A stretch of DNA of 64,000 nucleotides from contig VZSF01010489.1 in assembly GCA_013398295.1 (NCBI GenBank), forward strand, positions 229,207-293,206, read 5' to 3'. A program made the position numbers and the translations under genes. The stretch is from Chionis minor. Taxonomy: Eukaryota; Chordata; Aves; Charadriiformes; Chionididae. Shown in pieces: positions 26,304 to 38,892 of this stretch (position 1 is the stretch's first letter; every line of letters begins with the position of its first letter). The notes below the pieces were generated by a model. The model saw only the letters and a list, made by a program, of their open reading frames with translations, had not been told where the DNA came from and did not search any database.

Positions 26304-26329
26304 TTGCCTAAAAATACACTACCCACCAA

Positions 26330-28140
26330 TAGTTACCTAATTTAGCAGAATATATTACCTCTTTGCTTCATAAATCTTAATTAAAGCTGTTAGTTTTCCT
26401 ATTATATGATCAAGAAATGCCCCATTAAAGTTAAGCAGTTTCTCCAAGTAATTATATACATTATGTGGTGTGAGCGTAAAGATGCATATAGCATTCCACT
26501 TCCAATTATTTTGCATACCCTGAAAAGCACTATCTATTAAATAAAAAACTCGCAGAATTTCATTAATGCACGATTTTTTAATCTCCCAAAAGTCAAAGCT
26601 TTCCCACAGGAGCATATACACTCAGTGTTGGCTCCTTATAATACAATTTAATGCTCACAAACACAACTAAAGTATTTAAGCATTTACAGAGGTTGTCATA
26701 AGTGCTTTTCTTATTTTTGATCAAATTCAAGTCTACACTTAATACAGTTAACTGTAGTTATTTAATTTCAAAACTCAAGAATCCAACCTCAAAAATTTAT
26801 AACAATATAAATTTAGTTACATTGATATAGGATATGTATGCTACTGGGAAACCATTTTTCAGTAAGAAGTGTAGAACTGTAAGATCTAAAAGGAGTTATT
26901 TTTTAAAGTAAGCATTATTTCAAATAAACCTTGTCAGATTTCAAATAATATTTTCCTATTCGACAGCAAAATGATTTCATAATTTTTAGTGGTATATTTC
27001 AAGCCAGTGCTAAATGCTACCAAAACCTAAATATATTTTAATTATGCTTTCTCTTTTGATGAGAATTTCACGTAAATACAGAAAAAATATTAAACAGAGA
27101 CATTGCAAATATCTTAAATATATTATTAACCAAAGCACTTCATTTCCTAGCAACTGGCTAGAGAGAATGAAATTTGGAAAATTATTCTTAGTTCCCCTAA
27201 GACACTGAATTTATTGCCTGACCACATTAACAATTAAAAGGTATATGCAAGATGTTAGATGTTAAAATATAATGGAAGGAGCTTAACATCTGCTCATATA
27301 AGGCAAGGAACCAACTCCTGCCCTTAGAAGTAACCTAATCAGGCTTGCAAAAATGTAATATTTTACTTTTAAGCAAAATATTATTCTCCAAAAACTGCAG
27401 AGAGTTGATCAGACACATAAAAAAGAAGGAAAAAGAAAAGCACAGAGAATGGCAGCCCCAGCTGATGCTGATAATCTTTGATCCAATACGGTTTCATACC
27501 ATCCCTCAGAGCTGACAGTACATTATTAATTGAAACATTGGGGCTGAACTATGTCCTCTTCTGTAGTAATCATAATATAATTATATCCCATAGGCAGAAA
27601 TACTATTTCCACCTCTGCCCCTGAAAAAGTAATCTACAAACCAGCTTAAAAATGTGTGAAACCAAGCAGTACACCACCACTCTATTTATGGTATCAGGAC
27701 TTGGGGTCCATAAATCATGATGTATATTCTGAGGAAAGAGATAAATGAAAATATCAAACACGATTTTTACATAATACATTATGAAAGCATCTTGGATAAC
27801 TTTATTTCAAACTGTCTGGCTAGGTTTCTTTTTATAACCTTTTTTTTCCCCCCTGTTTTTAATTTTTGCACAGATGTAGCTATATAAATAACAGTATTTC
27901 CTGGAATCCCTGAAACGTCAAACCAAACATATTTTCCAATATTAAATGATTGCATTCCATTATATCATTACCACTTAGAATAGGCTATAAATTCATTGAC
28001 TGAAGAGTTTAATGGCAATGCTTGATCTTTTATATACCATACTTTCACCAGTAGAAAATCGGCGTCTTCTGAAACATTAGCACGTTACCCTTTCTAGTAA
28101 AGCATATCAAATCACATTAGTGAAAAAGTTGCCAAGTCAA
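26330..28140. promoter_or_regulatory. AT-rich repeat-free block, candidate conserved elements
   Basis: About 1.8 kb that is visibly among the most AT-rich in the window and has no transposon or microsatellite. Its words include CAAGTAATTATATACATTATG near 26445, ATTATTTTGCAT near 26507 (octamer-like), TTTCATTAATGC near 26557 and AATATATTTTAATTATGC near 27030. Reading frames are short and stop-rich. Long AT-rich blocks free of insertions often coincide with clusters of conserved enhancers. A simple AT-rich isochore patch is the alternative. Confidence 0.35.
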
Positions 28141-28159
28141 ATGGAAGTTTGGTGCCAGT

Positions 28160-28235
28160 TTTCTTTTTTTTTTTCTTTCTTTCTTTTTCTCAAGAGTGGG
28201 GGGGGGAGAGAGAGAGAGAGAGCAAGAGAGGGGGG
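28160..28235. repeat. Pyrimidine tract joined to G/GA tract
   Basis: TTTTC/TTTC-type pyrimidines (28160-28191) are followed by G9, then (GA)n at 28206-28222 and more GA-rich bases to about 28235. The pyrimidine block and the purine block lie next to each other on the same strand. They could therefore pair locally or form triplex DNA. Confidence 0.8.
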
Positions 28236-28405
28236 ATTAAATTTCTTACTAAACTTGTGGCAGTGAACATAAAATATAATAATACTCCTTTAACATTCCT
28301 ATCATGATTTTGGTCCTAGCGCTTAAACCAGCTGAGGACTGAAGGAGTTAATGCTTTAAAACGTGCAATAATTCAGTGGGATAGCTTGCATGATTTGCAA
28401 CATAC
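28236..28405. promoter_or_regulatory. Short candidate conserved element
   Basis: Unique sequence between two simple-repeat tracts. It holds TCCTTTAACATTCC, GACTGAAGGAGTTAATGC, GTGCAATAATTCAG and CATGATTTGC, a dense set of homeobox- and POU-like words. The function is inferred from texture alone. Confidence 0.3.
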
Positions 28406-28494
28406 TTTTTTTTTTTTTCTTTGCAAGATAGACTCCGGAGCAGACAGATCAACTCTGCAAAAATAAGTAGGGGGGGGGGGGAAAAAGGGGGGGG
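28406..28494. repeat. T13 run, G12 and G8 runs
   Basis: T13 at 28406-28418, then G12 at 28470-28481 and G8 at 28487-28494 separated by five A. Two very long G-runs can fold into a G-quadruplex with bulges. Homopolymers this long are also error-prone in assemblies. Confidence 0.8.
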
Positions 28495-28499
28495 CCTCT

Positions 28500-29187
28500 A
28501 CAACCAATCAAACCAAATGCCAGAGCAGAGGGCAAAGGGATATGGAAACTGAGAAGATAGACTTCCAAGTCCTTTCCTGAAAGTGCTTGGATTTTGAGGA
28601 GAGTCCAACATCGCCTGACAAAAGTGTCTTTGTGCGGTGACACTGGGGAGAAGGGAGGAGAACTCGGGAAACCTAATGAAAACAGGCCAGGCCTTGTACA
28701 TTAGACCCCATGGAGAACTTTGAATCATACGAGCTGCAGACAAGCACTGAGTATGTAATGCCAAATTAAAGACCACCAAATATGGGCAGCATCGCAGCAG
28801 CACCGGGGCAGATGTGCTCATGGTGTGGGCCAGAGCATCGCTCGGTGCTTCCTTCTGTCCCTCGCCCCGTCCCCTGCAGAGAGCAGAGCGCCAGGGGCAG
28901 CACAGTGTCCCTCCCTGCAGGGACCTGTGGCTCTTTTACCCACTAAGGAAAATATAATGTGTCTTTTAAAGCCTTTTTCTGCCATCTGGTTGCATGTTAG
29001 CCGTGATAATGTGCTAGCAAAGAGGGTGCCCAACTGCAGCTGCTATTGCAAAGTCCCAGTGTGGGGCTGAGATGTCACCTCCTCACCTGCCCCGCACCCC
29101 AGCCCACCTGGCTTTCCAGCACTGTTCCTTCTTTGTATTTTGTGATGGACAGTGTAGTTCTCCTTGCCTTCAGAGAAAATGCAGCCT
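28500..29187. other. Unique non-coding DNA
   Basis: No gene or repeat is recognised. A moderately GC-rich stretch at 28.80-28.95 kb contains a word resembling CTCF that is one G short of the core and was rejected. Confidence 0.5.
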
Positions 29188-29372
29188 CATAGAATCATAG
29201 AATCACTTGGGTTGGAAGAGACCTTCAAGATCCAAGTCCAACCATAAACCTATGCCAAAAGCATCCCTAACCCATGTCCCTCAGCACCACGTCTACCCGT
29301 CTTTTAAACACCTCCAGGAATGGCGATTCCACCACCTCCCTGGGCAGCCTGTTCCAATGCTTGATAACCCTC
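29188..29372 (-). mobile_element. CR1 LINE 3' fragment
   Basis: Read on the minus strand, this is the extreme 3' end of a CR1 non-LTR retrotransposon. The octamer tail (CATAGAAT twice, 29188-29205) is preceded in the element's sense by a block whose complement here is TTGGGTTGGAAGAGACCTTC. The last codons of ORF2 are still readable on the minus strand as [22 protein letters not shown]1 inserts by target-primed reverse transcription and is usually 5' truncated. This copy keeps only about 185 bases and cannot move. Confidence 0.93.
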
Positions 29373-32011
29373 ATGTTACTAGTCATGGGACTTGTTAGCA
29401 AGGTGTGATCATTGCAGCTCTGTCCTACCCAAAGCACGTGCCTCATGATCCAAGCAGCAAGGCAAGAACGAGCCAACAGGAAAGTTCTTGTGCAAATCCA
29501 CCAGGATGCTTCAGCGTCAAGGTGTTTGCCATCTGCCTCCTACCAACTTGTCCTTTTCCGCTGGTAACATCACAGCATCTCCATCTTTCAAATCAAGCAG
29601 GACTCACTTTGCACAATGCCTGGTCCCAAACTTCACTGTCTGCCCTCCCAGGCTCCCCGCAGCATCCTGTCTGTTCTGTCGACTCATGAAAAGCATCCCA
29701 AAACTGTTAGTTGTTCTTACACAGCCACCTGCTCCCACCGAGGAAGAGCTGCTGAGGTCTCCATGGGCCTGCATGGAGGAGGCGGTACAAGACAATGTGC
29801 CTGAGCTGTGCTAAACTCATTATGACAGTTTTTAATAATGTCACAGTGAATACAATCCTGCTTTCATGCAAATCAGCAGGAAAAGCTGCAATTAATTTGA
29901 AGGAGAGCAGAGGAAAACATTGCACATGCTTTACCCTTTGAGAGCCGATGCTCCTCAGCTCCTTCCCAGCTTCCCCAACCCCTGCTCCCCCAGCCCACTG
30001 AGGGGAGGGAGCGGTGAGGGCGGCCATCCACACCACCCCATGCTGCGACACAAGCCTGGGCAGACACCCATACCCAATTTTTTAGTCCCATGCAAAGATA
30101 AGTGAATTTTGCCCTAAAAACATTGGGAAAATCTGCTTTCGCATAACCCAAGCTCTCTACCCACAACTCCTTCACCCAGGAAAGCTCCTGGGTGCAGGGG
30201 GCGAGTTCTGCCCCCAGCAGTGCTGCTGGAAACTCTTCATTTCAAAAATTCTTTAAAAAAAAATGTAATTGTTAAAAATTTTTCAAATCTCTCCATTTTA
30301 AGAGCAATGCAAAACAGGGATACCACCTCATCCAGCAGCGAGGCAGGGTGAAAGCCAGCAAAAAAGAAACCGAAACAGAAAAACCCACCATGCAGGTGGG
30401 GGGATCAAGGGGGCCTTTTGTCCCTCCCTGTCACTGCCATGTATTAAATGAGATTTGAAAACGCCGGCCCAGTTTCTTGACTGGTGTCAAGTGGCACCAC
30501 TCTTTAGTGGTCAACAAAGATAAACCTACTTGCAGGAGAGCACAGGATCTGTCCCTGTTAAATCCAAAAAGTTTGTAGGAAATAACGTAGAAGTGGCTGG
30601 TTTGGGGTAGAGGAGAAAAAGGAGGGACAAAAAACAAACACAAAAGCAACGATTTGATGTAGCTAGAAAAGACTAGCCGCTCTTTAGCTCTGAATAACAA
30701 ACACGAAAAGAAAATACCCTATATTTAAAGTAACACTTGGAATAATGACCACTGTGTTTCCTCTGCAGTAACGAAGCCACCTTCTCTTAATCACCCCCAG
30801 TGTGGAGCAACACCAGCTGTGGTGAGGTGAGGTGTGCTGTGGTGTGCTCATGTAAGCAACCTCCGCTGACCAAACCCAAGTGTCCATGCCCAGTGGAAAG
30901 CTGGGGCAATCTCCAGCTTTGGTGGGATTGCCGTGGATTTGCACCAGTGTCACCAGGGGAAACATTTGGCCCAAGAATTCCTTAAAAACACAAGGTGGTT
31001 GGGTTTTTTTTCCCTCACCAACCGTGAAACCTCAGTGAATTCAGTGGCGTTGCATAGACTATAGATCACTATAGGTTTTGGTGCTTTGTTTTATGCCAAA
31101 TATTTTCTGATATTGTGTATTTCTGACAAAAATTCCCCTTCGTTTATAAAACAGCAAGCACACTGGATGCTCCCCCAATACCACCCTGTGCAGCCTGAAC
31201 TCTCACAGTCAGAAAACTCTGGGTTTTCCAGAATCTTCAGAGTCTTGTGTGGGTGTGTTCCTTTCCACTACTCTTCCAGAGGCCAGTTTGTCTAACTTGG
31301 CATAATAGTAACACAAACTATTCCTCCTCACAGCCCAGAACTTCCTCCCATCTCTCCTCAAGGTACTTTTTTCTTTCATTCCCCCATCACAACCCTCCCA
31401 GACCTTTGGATCATATTGGATCCTTGCAATATTATCCTTTAACGGGGGACAGAAGAGGCTGTTCATCTCTCCTTTCTCCTTTCTCCTCCCAGCTCCCCTT
31501 GTTGTCCTGTCGTTGCCCACGTTTCTTTCCCACTCTCCCACCTGTGGTGCTACCACATTTAAATGGTTCAACACTCCCACAATTGGCCTGCTGCTCCTCA
31601 CCCTCCGCGTGCCTCTAGTTAGATATATAGATCTATATACAGTAAGAGAGTTCATATCTATTCATTTCAAGAAAATTTAAAATGTGCTTGTAAGATACTG
31701 TATGAAGACAGCCCATTCGGAACCATTCTTTGTCCCACTAAAGCTGATGGGACTGTTGAAGTCGACGTCATGAGCCAACACGGCCTTTCCTGGGTCATAA
31801 GCCAGAGCCTTGCTTTCATGTTGCCTTGAATATTCGTTTTCAAGTAAACAAATTCACAATCAGCCTAGCCCCAACAAGAACATTTGATTATTAATAGTTT
31901 CTGTGGCTATCAAACCACCATAACACACCAAGTTTATTCATCAGACATGAACTTTTAGCATGGATAGCTCTGTTTCAAGTTTTACAGGGGATTACTTTCA
32001 CTAAAAAGGTA
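29373..32011. other. Unique non-coding DNA between two CR1 copies
   Basis: No gene is recognised. Reading frames up to about 148 codons (31209-31655, minus) have no domain. A possible trace of the old foldback repeat family lies near 31730-31760 (GTCCCACTAAAG then GATGGGAC, partly self-complementary). It is too short to call as a feature. Confidence 0.5.
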
Positions 32012-32248
32012 GTCATAAAGTCATAGAATAGTTTGGGTTGGAAGGGACCTTTAAAGTCCATCTAGTCCAATCCCCTGCCATGAGCAGGGACATCTTCAAC
32101 CAGATCAGGTTGCCCAGAGCCCCGTCCAACCTGACCTGGAATGTTTCCAGAGATGGCACATCTACCACTTCTCTGGGCAACCTGGGCCAGCATTTTACCA
32201 CCCTCAGCATAAAAAATTTCTTCCTTATAGCTATTCCAAATCTATGGC
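32012..32248 (-). mobile_element. CR1 LINE 3' fragment
   Basis: A minus-strand CR1 tail of about 237 bases. The octamer tail is decayed (TCATAAAG then TCATAGAAT). Next come GTTTGGGTTGGAAGGGACC and the complement of the ORF2 C-terminus, read on the minus strand as CWPRLPREVVDVPSLETFQV. It differs from the 29.2 kb copy at many positions, so it is a separate insertion or a separate subfamily, not a recent duplicate. It is 5' truncated and inactive. Confidence 0.93.
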
Positions 32249-35200
32249 AAGGAGACTTCTCCACGTTGTTTTGCACAGTAAGAGAGAAAATATGAAAATA
32301 ATCTTCATTTCCTATTTGAACACTGATAGACTAATTTGGAGCTGAAATCAGGCTTGCCATTCTGATGCTTGTAGTAGACTATACCACCAGCACGTTATAA
32401 AGATCATTTTATCACTAGATGCTCTAACAGCCTATCCCTAAAACTTCACTTTCTACTGTCTAGAATTAAGTTAAAATAAATGTTAAAGAGCATGGAATAA
32501 GAAAAAAAGACAGACCATAGTAATCCCAGACTCTGCAGAAGCCTGGATTTATCTCAGAAGCTAATTAATAGTTCAGGGGTATCTGAATCCAGCATTTTGA
32601 CTTGGGTGCTTCGCTACAGTTTTCCATCCCTAACACAAGGTCTGCTCATTTCCACTCTCACTTCCTAAAGACTGACCATACCTTGGGGCTAAACAAAGAG
32701 TGAAGATGACGGTGCCTTCAGCTTCACAGGCGAGCAGTGGGAGAGGGACCTCTTTGCTCGCACACCTAGCACTGCGAGGGCTTTCCGGCGTGTTATTAAA
32801 TCAATACAAAACACCCACAGAGAGCGTGCATCTCATTTTTTAAAGCTGTGTGTTTTCTGAGCTGCTTATTCAATCATTTTAACAATTCCAAAACCCACGA
32901 CTCGCACCACACGTGTCCCTTCGTTGGGAACCATAGGTGATATGATCAAAGTTAGCCTACACCTAATCAGCGTGCAAGAAATAATCAAGAATCTTTTTTT
33001 TAAGACGTGTTCAATTCAGCAAAGGGCAAGGACTATTAGTCTTTTCCTTATTTGCTACAGTTTGGGTGAAATTCACATTATTTCCATTAATATCACTCCC
33101 GCCATATCAATTATTATAAGGTGCACTCAATAATGCCGCTGCGTTATACCTCGAGCAAAGTAACTTTCAGTGCGGTTTCCCAAGCAAACAAGATTTACAT
33201 CCTAATGCAAGATACACGGCTCTACCAAACTAATGCCATATGTCTCTTTTTTTTCAGTCATCGCCCCAGTGACATAATCCGCCGGGTAGATTCGACGTGG
33301 AAAAGAATGTCAGAAACTCCACAAAGGAAAACAAGCACCAAAACAGAAAGTTGGATGGGATTGATTAAAGCACCACTTTTAAGTGTTTTGAAACAACAAA
33401 TTTTTTCCTACTGTGGCAGAAGTAATCTGTCAGAGCAGATTTAATCGTAAATTGTCCTATTGATACATGGAGAGGATGAACCTCACGTGGAAAAATTTGG
33501 TTATATATTGAACATCCCTAATCCGTGCCCACCGGGCAACCTAAACCAGCAGCAGCATGCATGTATATCCGTAAAACAGCATCTCCACTTTCCCTTAATA
33601 GGAAATTCCCCAACACCTGGATGCTCCCATGTCATGAAATAAATGCTTGTAGAATAAAAATTTACAGTCCCTCACATGCATTAAATTTGTTTAAACACTT
33701 TTTCAAAGCAAGGGCCTTTTTCTTTTTTTTTTTCCGTTGGGTTCTTTTTTTTTTTTTCCTTTTTTTAAATGGCGAGCTGTATTTTATAATGGAGCGCCAG
33801 CTCTCCGGCGAGCCTCCATTCTTCCAGCCCTGACAGACTGTTTGTCAGCTAAACTCCCCTTGTCATGTATCCCCACCACTGCCAACTCATGCACGGAGAC
33901 CTTCACTTTTACTGCTACCACTTGCACCCTGCGCAACCTTTGTCATTGATCACTGATCCAACCCAGTGCCCACATGTTCTTCAAGTGCCTACACAAGTAA
34001 TGAGGTACTTGTGGTGTAAAATTAAACTGTCAACTGTCAGCGATTGATAACCACAGCGAGAGCTGACCTAGAACACCTGCACCCGTGGCCAAGACAGGTG
34101 TGACACGTTTGATCGCTGAGCCCTACTAGTCAGCGTGACCCAACGGTGTCCCTCCATGGATTTCGCCCCTGACAGAGACGCTGTATTTCAGCCCCGGGTT
34201 TCCAGCCCCGGTGCGGGAGCAGCCCCCTCCCCGATCACAGCAGACCCTCTCCTCCATCTCCTCCACCGTGGCGGCTGCAATGCGAGCGACGCCAGGTTTG
34301 GGTGGCGACAGATATTTATGGGCATGGAGTGTCTTTCTACCTCCCCATCTCCTTGTTCTCCCCTCTGAGTCCTCTTCACCCCCAGCTCGGCAGCAGCCCC
34401 CACATTTATCAGCACTGTCATCCCCTTTATCAGGGTTTTTGCGAGTGCCCAGGGCTCAGTCGGTGTCTCCATTCCCATACGTGCATTGATTTAGGAACAA
34501 TGCCGAGTAGCATTTATGGCTATTTTTGTAGTGTAAAGCCTCCGGTTCTGCTTCTGCGTTACTCAGCGCCAAACTGAACAATTCTGCTTTGGCATCACAT
34601 TTAAGCAAACTCGGTCTGACACTGTTGGGAGCACTGAATAGGAAATCTCTGTTCCTCCTTCTCGTCTGTTCCATCACTGCCGTGGAGAAACACATCCCTC
34701 CTCACTCAGCTGTAATTAGCTTTAGCTGGGGTTACTACACAATGTTCAGCCTTCTGTTAGTACCTGAATATTTTTATTATTATTTTTGAACTACTGATTT
34801 TCACTTTAAGCAAAAAGGGGCTTTTAAGGCACACACCGTCTTTTAAGCCCCGCTGAAACACATCAGAAAATAGTGGCAGGAAGGTTTCTCCCCTCCCCTC
34901 CAACAGTTGTACTATATTAAGTTCATGTGATGAGAAGATAAAAATCTATTAACTTGCTGCTGACCTTATCGACACAAGGATCTCTGCAGACATTACAGGA
35001 ACCATATCTCTTCTGACTTTTACATCCAGAACCTCATGCACCAACATCCCAAACCAAATATAAAATCTTCATGATGAGTGAAACAGTGACACATACTCCG
35101 ACTCCGGTCCTGCCGGCTGGCAGGAGATACGGGGTCCTCGGGGGCCTGGGACCAGCCTCTACTTTCAATTTGACTTCAGGGGCGGTTTTTTCACCATATG

Positions 35201-36332
35201 CTGCTGGGGGCTCTGAATCAAAACAGTTTCCATAGGACCATATGCTACGAGGCAAATGTGCTGGATACAGAAAGGCTTTTTGCTCCCCCATATCACCATG
35301 ATGTATTGCAAACATAATTAAAGGCGAGTAACGCAGGCTCTCCTGTTTGGGTTAATCATTCCTTTTTGCGCCTGAAGCCAGTATAAAACAAACGAAATTT
35401 CAAATTAGACCAAAAGTCCATCTAAATACACATTGCTCATGTACACCTCCCGCATTTCCACGTATGTACCAAGCTCCTCCCCTGCGCAGACAGTAGCTCT
35501 GGAAAGGTAAGTGATTTAGGGGTTTTATTTTTAATATTATTATTAAATAAGAGCTCTTTTGTGCAGAGCAAGGACTCATGCCTATCTCCCATTTCAGAAA
35601 TCAGGGAGACGGGACCATCATCAGCACCACCACACTCCAGGTGCCAGAAGGCAGGGATCAGGCGATCACACCTGTGGTCTCCGAAATGCGGAGGAGCTGG
35701 TGGCAGGCAGTCGGTGTCACCAGGAGGATGGCAGCGGCGTTTGCTGCTCGCCAGCTCTGCCTGCCAGGAGGCAGCGGGTTCCCAGGTGGTTAGGAATAAG
35801 CCTACACAGGATGCCGGTACGGCTGCATCCCAAACAGCCCACAGCTGGATTACACCAAATGAAACTTGAGTGTCCCAACACCATCAACCGGCGTCCACAC
35901 TATCCACTAGGGTCCCCAATGCCTAAATTCCAGGGGAATTTGCGCAATAGCATATCTAAGGGGGTTTTGCTTGGACTGGGCCAACTCTCAGGGTTATTTG
36001 GATATCAGCTCAGCAGGGAAGGTGTCGCATACAAGGTTCGCCATCTCCCAGCCCATAAACATGGCCAACACTCCACCCAGCTCCTCCATGCTGCGATTAA
36101 AAAATAAACTCTAATACAAACAAATCATGCGATAGGCAAAGGTTTTCAGAAGGCAGCTGGAACTTAAGCTAACTGCTCTCAAAGCCACATGAACGTATGG
36201 ATGAGTCTGCAGAGCAGTTTCCTAGTGACTAGTTGGTGTGTGCAGTTACCCCCTCACCAGGGAGGTTTTGGTGCCAAACACAGGAGAGTTTTCTGGGACA
36301 TCCCATGACTCACGTCTCCTGCCCTTATGCCC
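32249..36332. other. Unique non-coding DNA with T-rich tracts
   Basis: No gene is recognised. AT-rich unique sequence at 33.0-33.45 kb, with words such as TTTCCATTAATATC, may be a conserved element. T-rich tracts lie at 33716-33769. The interval 34.14-34.45 kb is GC-richer and yields overlapping frames on both strands without domains. The longest reading frame, 182 codons at 35559-36107, looks like chance. Confidence 0.5.
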
Positions 36333-36410
36333 TGCTCTGGCCACCCACTGGAGGAGATGGGACGTTGGGCTGAAGGGACCTGTGGTCTGACCCAGAACAT
36401 CTGGTTTTAC
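36333..36410 (+). mobile_element. Old CR1-type LINE 3' tail remnant
   Basis: The sequence runs CTCTGGCCACCCACTGGAGG, then GGGCTGAAGGGACCTGTGGT and CTGACCCAGAACA. This follows, block by block, the 3' tail of an older CR1-type subfamily of turtles and crocodilians. That tail has a 'ggccactgttggagaca' block, a 'gggctagatggacc' block and a 'tggtctgacccagtatgg' block. It lacks the octamer tail of the younger copies here, so it represents an older wave. No coding part remains. Confidence 0.65.
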
Positions 36411-36713
36411 ATTTGGGAACGTGCTCACGTAATTTTCTAGCAGTACCTGGAAAATCCTCAAGCGTGCTCTTAATTTGAAAGGCCAGTGTCCCTCCAAAGC
36501 TCCCAGCATGCCAATGCAAACCGCTTGAGGAGCTCCAAGCTGGAGCGGTGCCCATGCCCCATCCCTCCCTGTGGCTCCAACCCCTCACACACGTTTCACT
36601 CCAGAGAGCTCAAAGGAGCTCGTGGTTAGGATGAGGACTGGCCAAACCGCATGCTGTATCCCCTTTTCAGCCCCCCACGTTCCTCTGGGATTCTATAGGA
36701 AAATGGTTTCATT

Positions 36714-36840
36714 TCTGTGTGCCCCAGTTTACTCTTATTTTACAAGAGCTAGTAGCAACACCCATCCCACAGAGGTGTTGGGAAGTGAGTTGCGGTGGTT
36801 AAACATGCCTAAGCTGCGTTCATATCATGAGTAATAAAAA
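36714..36840 (+). repeat. MIR/L2-like tail remnant
   Basis: GTGTGCCCCAGTTTACTC, then TTATTTTACAAG, then CCCATCCCACAGAGGTGTTG, matches the order of the MIR/L2-type 3' region. The consensus blocks are 'gtgcctcagtttcccc', 'atctgtaaaatggg' and 'tacctcacagggttgttg'. The blocks are in the right order and spacing. The copy is strongly diverged. Confidence 0.6.
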
Positions 36841-38892
36841 TATATTACAAATGCCTAACAATAAAGAAATAACATGGCTCAAGCCACCGCTGGTTGTGGT
36901 TGTGGTTTTGTGAAACAAAAAGTCTTACTGATGGGGAAAATTGCTGATGATTTGCTTCACCGAAAGAAAAAATAAACAAGTACAATGCAACACGGAACAA
37001 AGTTATGGTTTGATCAATGACGCTCTTTATATTAGCAGCTGATGCAGGCTGAAAAATTTGGATGCCGATTCAAACGTTCTCAGGGCTCGGAGACGTAACG
37101 TGGAGCTCTGCGCGCTGAATGCAGTGAACCTGACGGGAGGACTGCAAACAGCTACTGTTCATCAGCCAGTCCCGGCACTAACGTCTGATACCGAAACTGC
37201 AAACTCACTCTATTTGCAAGCAAAGCCTAGGATTTTTATTGCATATACAGCCTTTCTGGTGCTTCGCTGCAAACAGGTTCTGCAATTTGTATGCTAGGAG
37301 GAGAGCAGATATGTTACTTCTCACCAACGTTCCCTGCAAGACACGCTGAGATCAGAGACTGCAAACCAGCCCAAGGAGAGATCAGTATGTGAAGTATGTC
37401 TGGAGCACCACATACAGCTCACTCCAGCATGCGCCATGGAGGAGAAATTAATGATACATGGAAAGTTCATTCCAGATGATCACAGTGACCAAAGCTCTTG
37501 GACCCAGAGCCTCTTCTTTTCTTTTCCCCCCCTGCATCCAGAGAGAATCCCACTTGTTTTTATTCTAATCACAGAGCTGACTGCAAAACCAGAACTTCCC
37601 CAGCCACCCAAGTGGAAGCAAAAGAGCTGATTTCAGAGTAATAAAGACAAAACACAGCCCAGATTACACACCTCCCATCCCAGCGTTTTGGAATCAAGAG
37701 CAGCGCACACCTTTTGGCATCAAAAAGAGACACGCAAAACTAAAATTAAAGAGCTAAACTCTTGGGCATTCCTTGGGACAAAAAAAGTCAGCAAGCAGTG
37801 ACATCAAAGATAGGTTGTTTACACATTGGAAGACCTGTCTGCCTGTCTCTTCGCATTGATTTTTACAGTACAAAAATATTATTTCAGTGACAAGGATGTA
37901 AACCTTATTCAAAACAGGATTTAAACCATATCCTGCGAGCGAGGCATCTCTTCAGATAGCCTGCCTGCACTTACAGCATACCGAAGGCATGCTGATTTTC
38001 GTCTGCGGTGTTTGTTAAGAGGGTCACAATATCAGGAAGCAGGAGAAGGCTCATCAAAGCCTCGTTCCTCGCCTTCACCGCTCATCAGCTAGACAGTACC
38101 TTGTTTTTTAAAGCAGAGCGGAAATGCATCTCCAGTGACCCATTGTTAGAAACTTCCTTTTGTCTTTAAGTTTGCTGGAAGGAGTATGTGGGCCCCTTTT
38201 AACTCTTTTCCAATAGGTAATTTCCCTTAATTAGGGCTCTCATTACAAGTGAGAATTTATCAGACGTGATTAAAGAAGCATCTTGTCTCTTTCCTATCGC
38301 CTCAAAAGGAGCATATTTTGATCTCTCGGCGTGTCTTGCAAACACAGATAAGCACAGGCACCGAGCTGGGAGATCACAGCAGAAATTTGGCCTGCCCAGA
38401 AAGTTCATGTTTGGATCTCAGCATCCTCAGAGCTTCCCTCTGAATCGCAGGGTGTCAAAGCTGCCGCCGGCGGGGAGCAGTGGGGCTCCCAGGGCAGGCA
38501 GGAAGCTGGGCAGATGCAACCGCAGAGCTGAGCTCCAGGGCTTGGGACAAACCACAGTTCCTTAAGAACCCCACACGCGCTCCACAAGTCGCGCTCCTGC
38601 ATGTCCCTGGGCTTCATACCTGCAGAGCATCCATTTCAGACACACCATGCCCTCAATCTGAAAGGGCAACTCCTACCCATGCTCATGGGAGTTTCATGGA
38701 AAAAAACTAATATAGCCCCTTTTAGAGCACCCCTAAATGCATTTTCCCATGCTGCAAGCATGAGAGATCTGCTACAGAGCTTGCTGAAGCAAAATCCTGC
38801 ACTCACATAATGAATTTGCTCTACAGGTGCAGCCCCCTCTACCCTCAATACCCTAAACATTGTCCCTGTACCAGATGCCTTTCCCTCAGTTT
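36841..38892. other. Unique non-coding DNA, partly enhancer-like
   Basis: No gene is recognised. The part at about 38205-38420 has repeat-free words typical of conserved elements, such as GGTAATTTCCCTTAATTAGG and GACGTGATTAAAGAAGC. The part at 38.45-38.55 kb is GC-rich but short. Reading frames are below 100 codons. Confidence 0.4.

Noticed and set aside
28881..28903. CTCF-like word around GCGCCAGGGGCAGC
   Set aside because: One G short in the central run, so the core spacing is wrong.
30810..30850. GTGAGGTGAGGTGTGCTGTG short tandem pattern
   Set aside because: Only a few imperfect copies of about 5 bases. Not beyond chance slippage.
31725..31770. Possible foldback-family fragment near GTCCCACTAAAGCTGATGGG
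   Set aside because: The self-complementary core is only about 20 bases. It is too short to separate from chance.
35559..36107. 182-codon plus-strand reading frame
   Set aside because: No family resemblance, and overlapped by two other frames of 71 and 102 codons. No other evidence of an exon.
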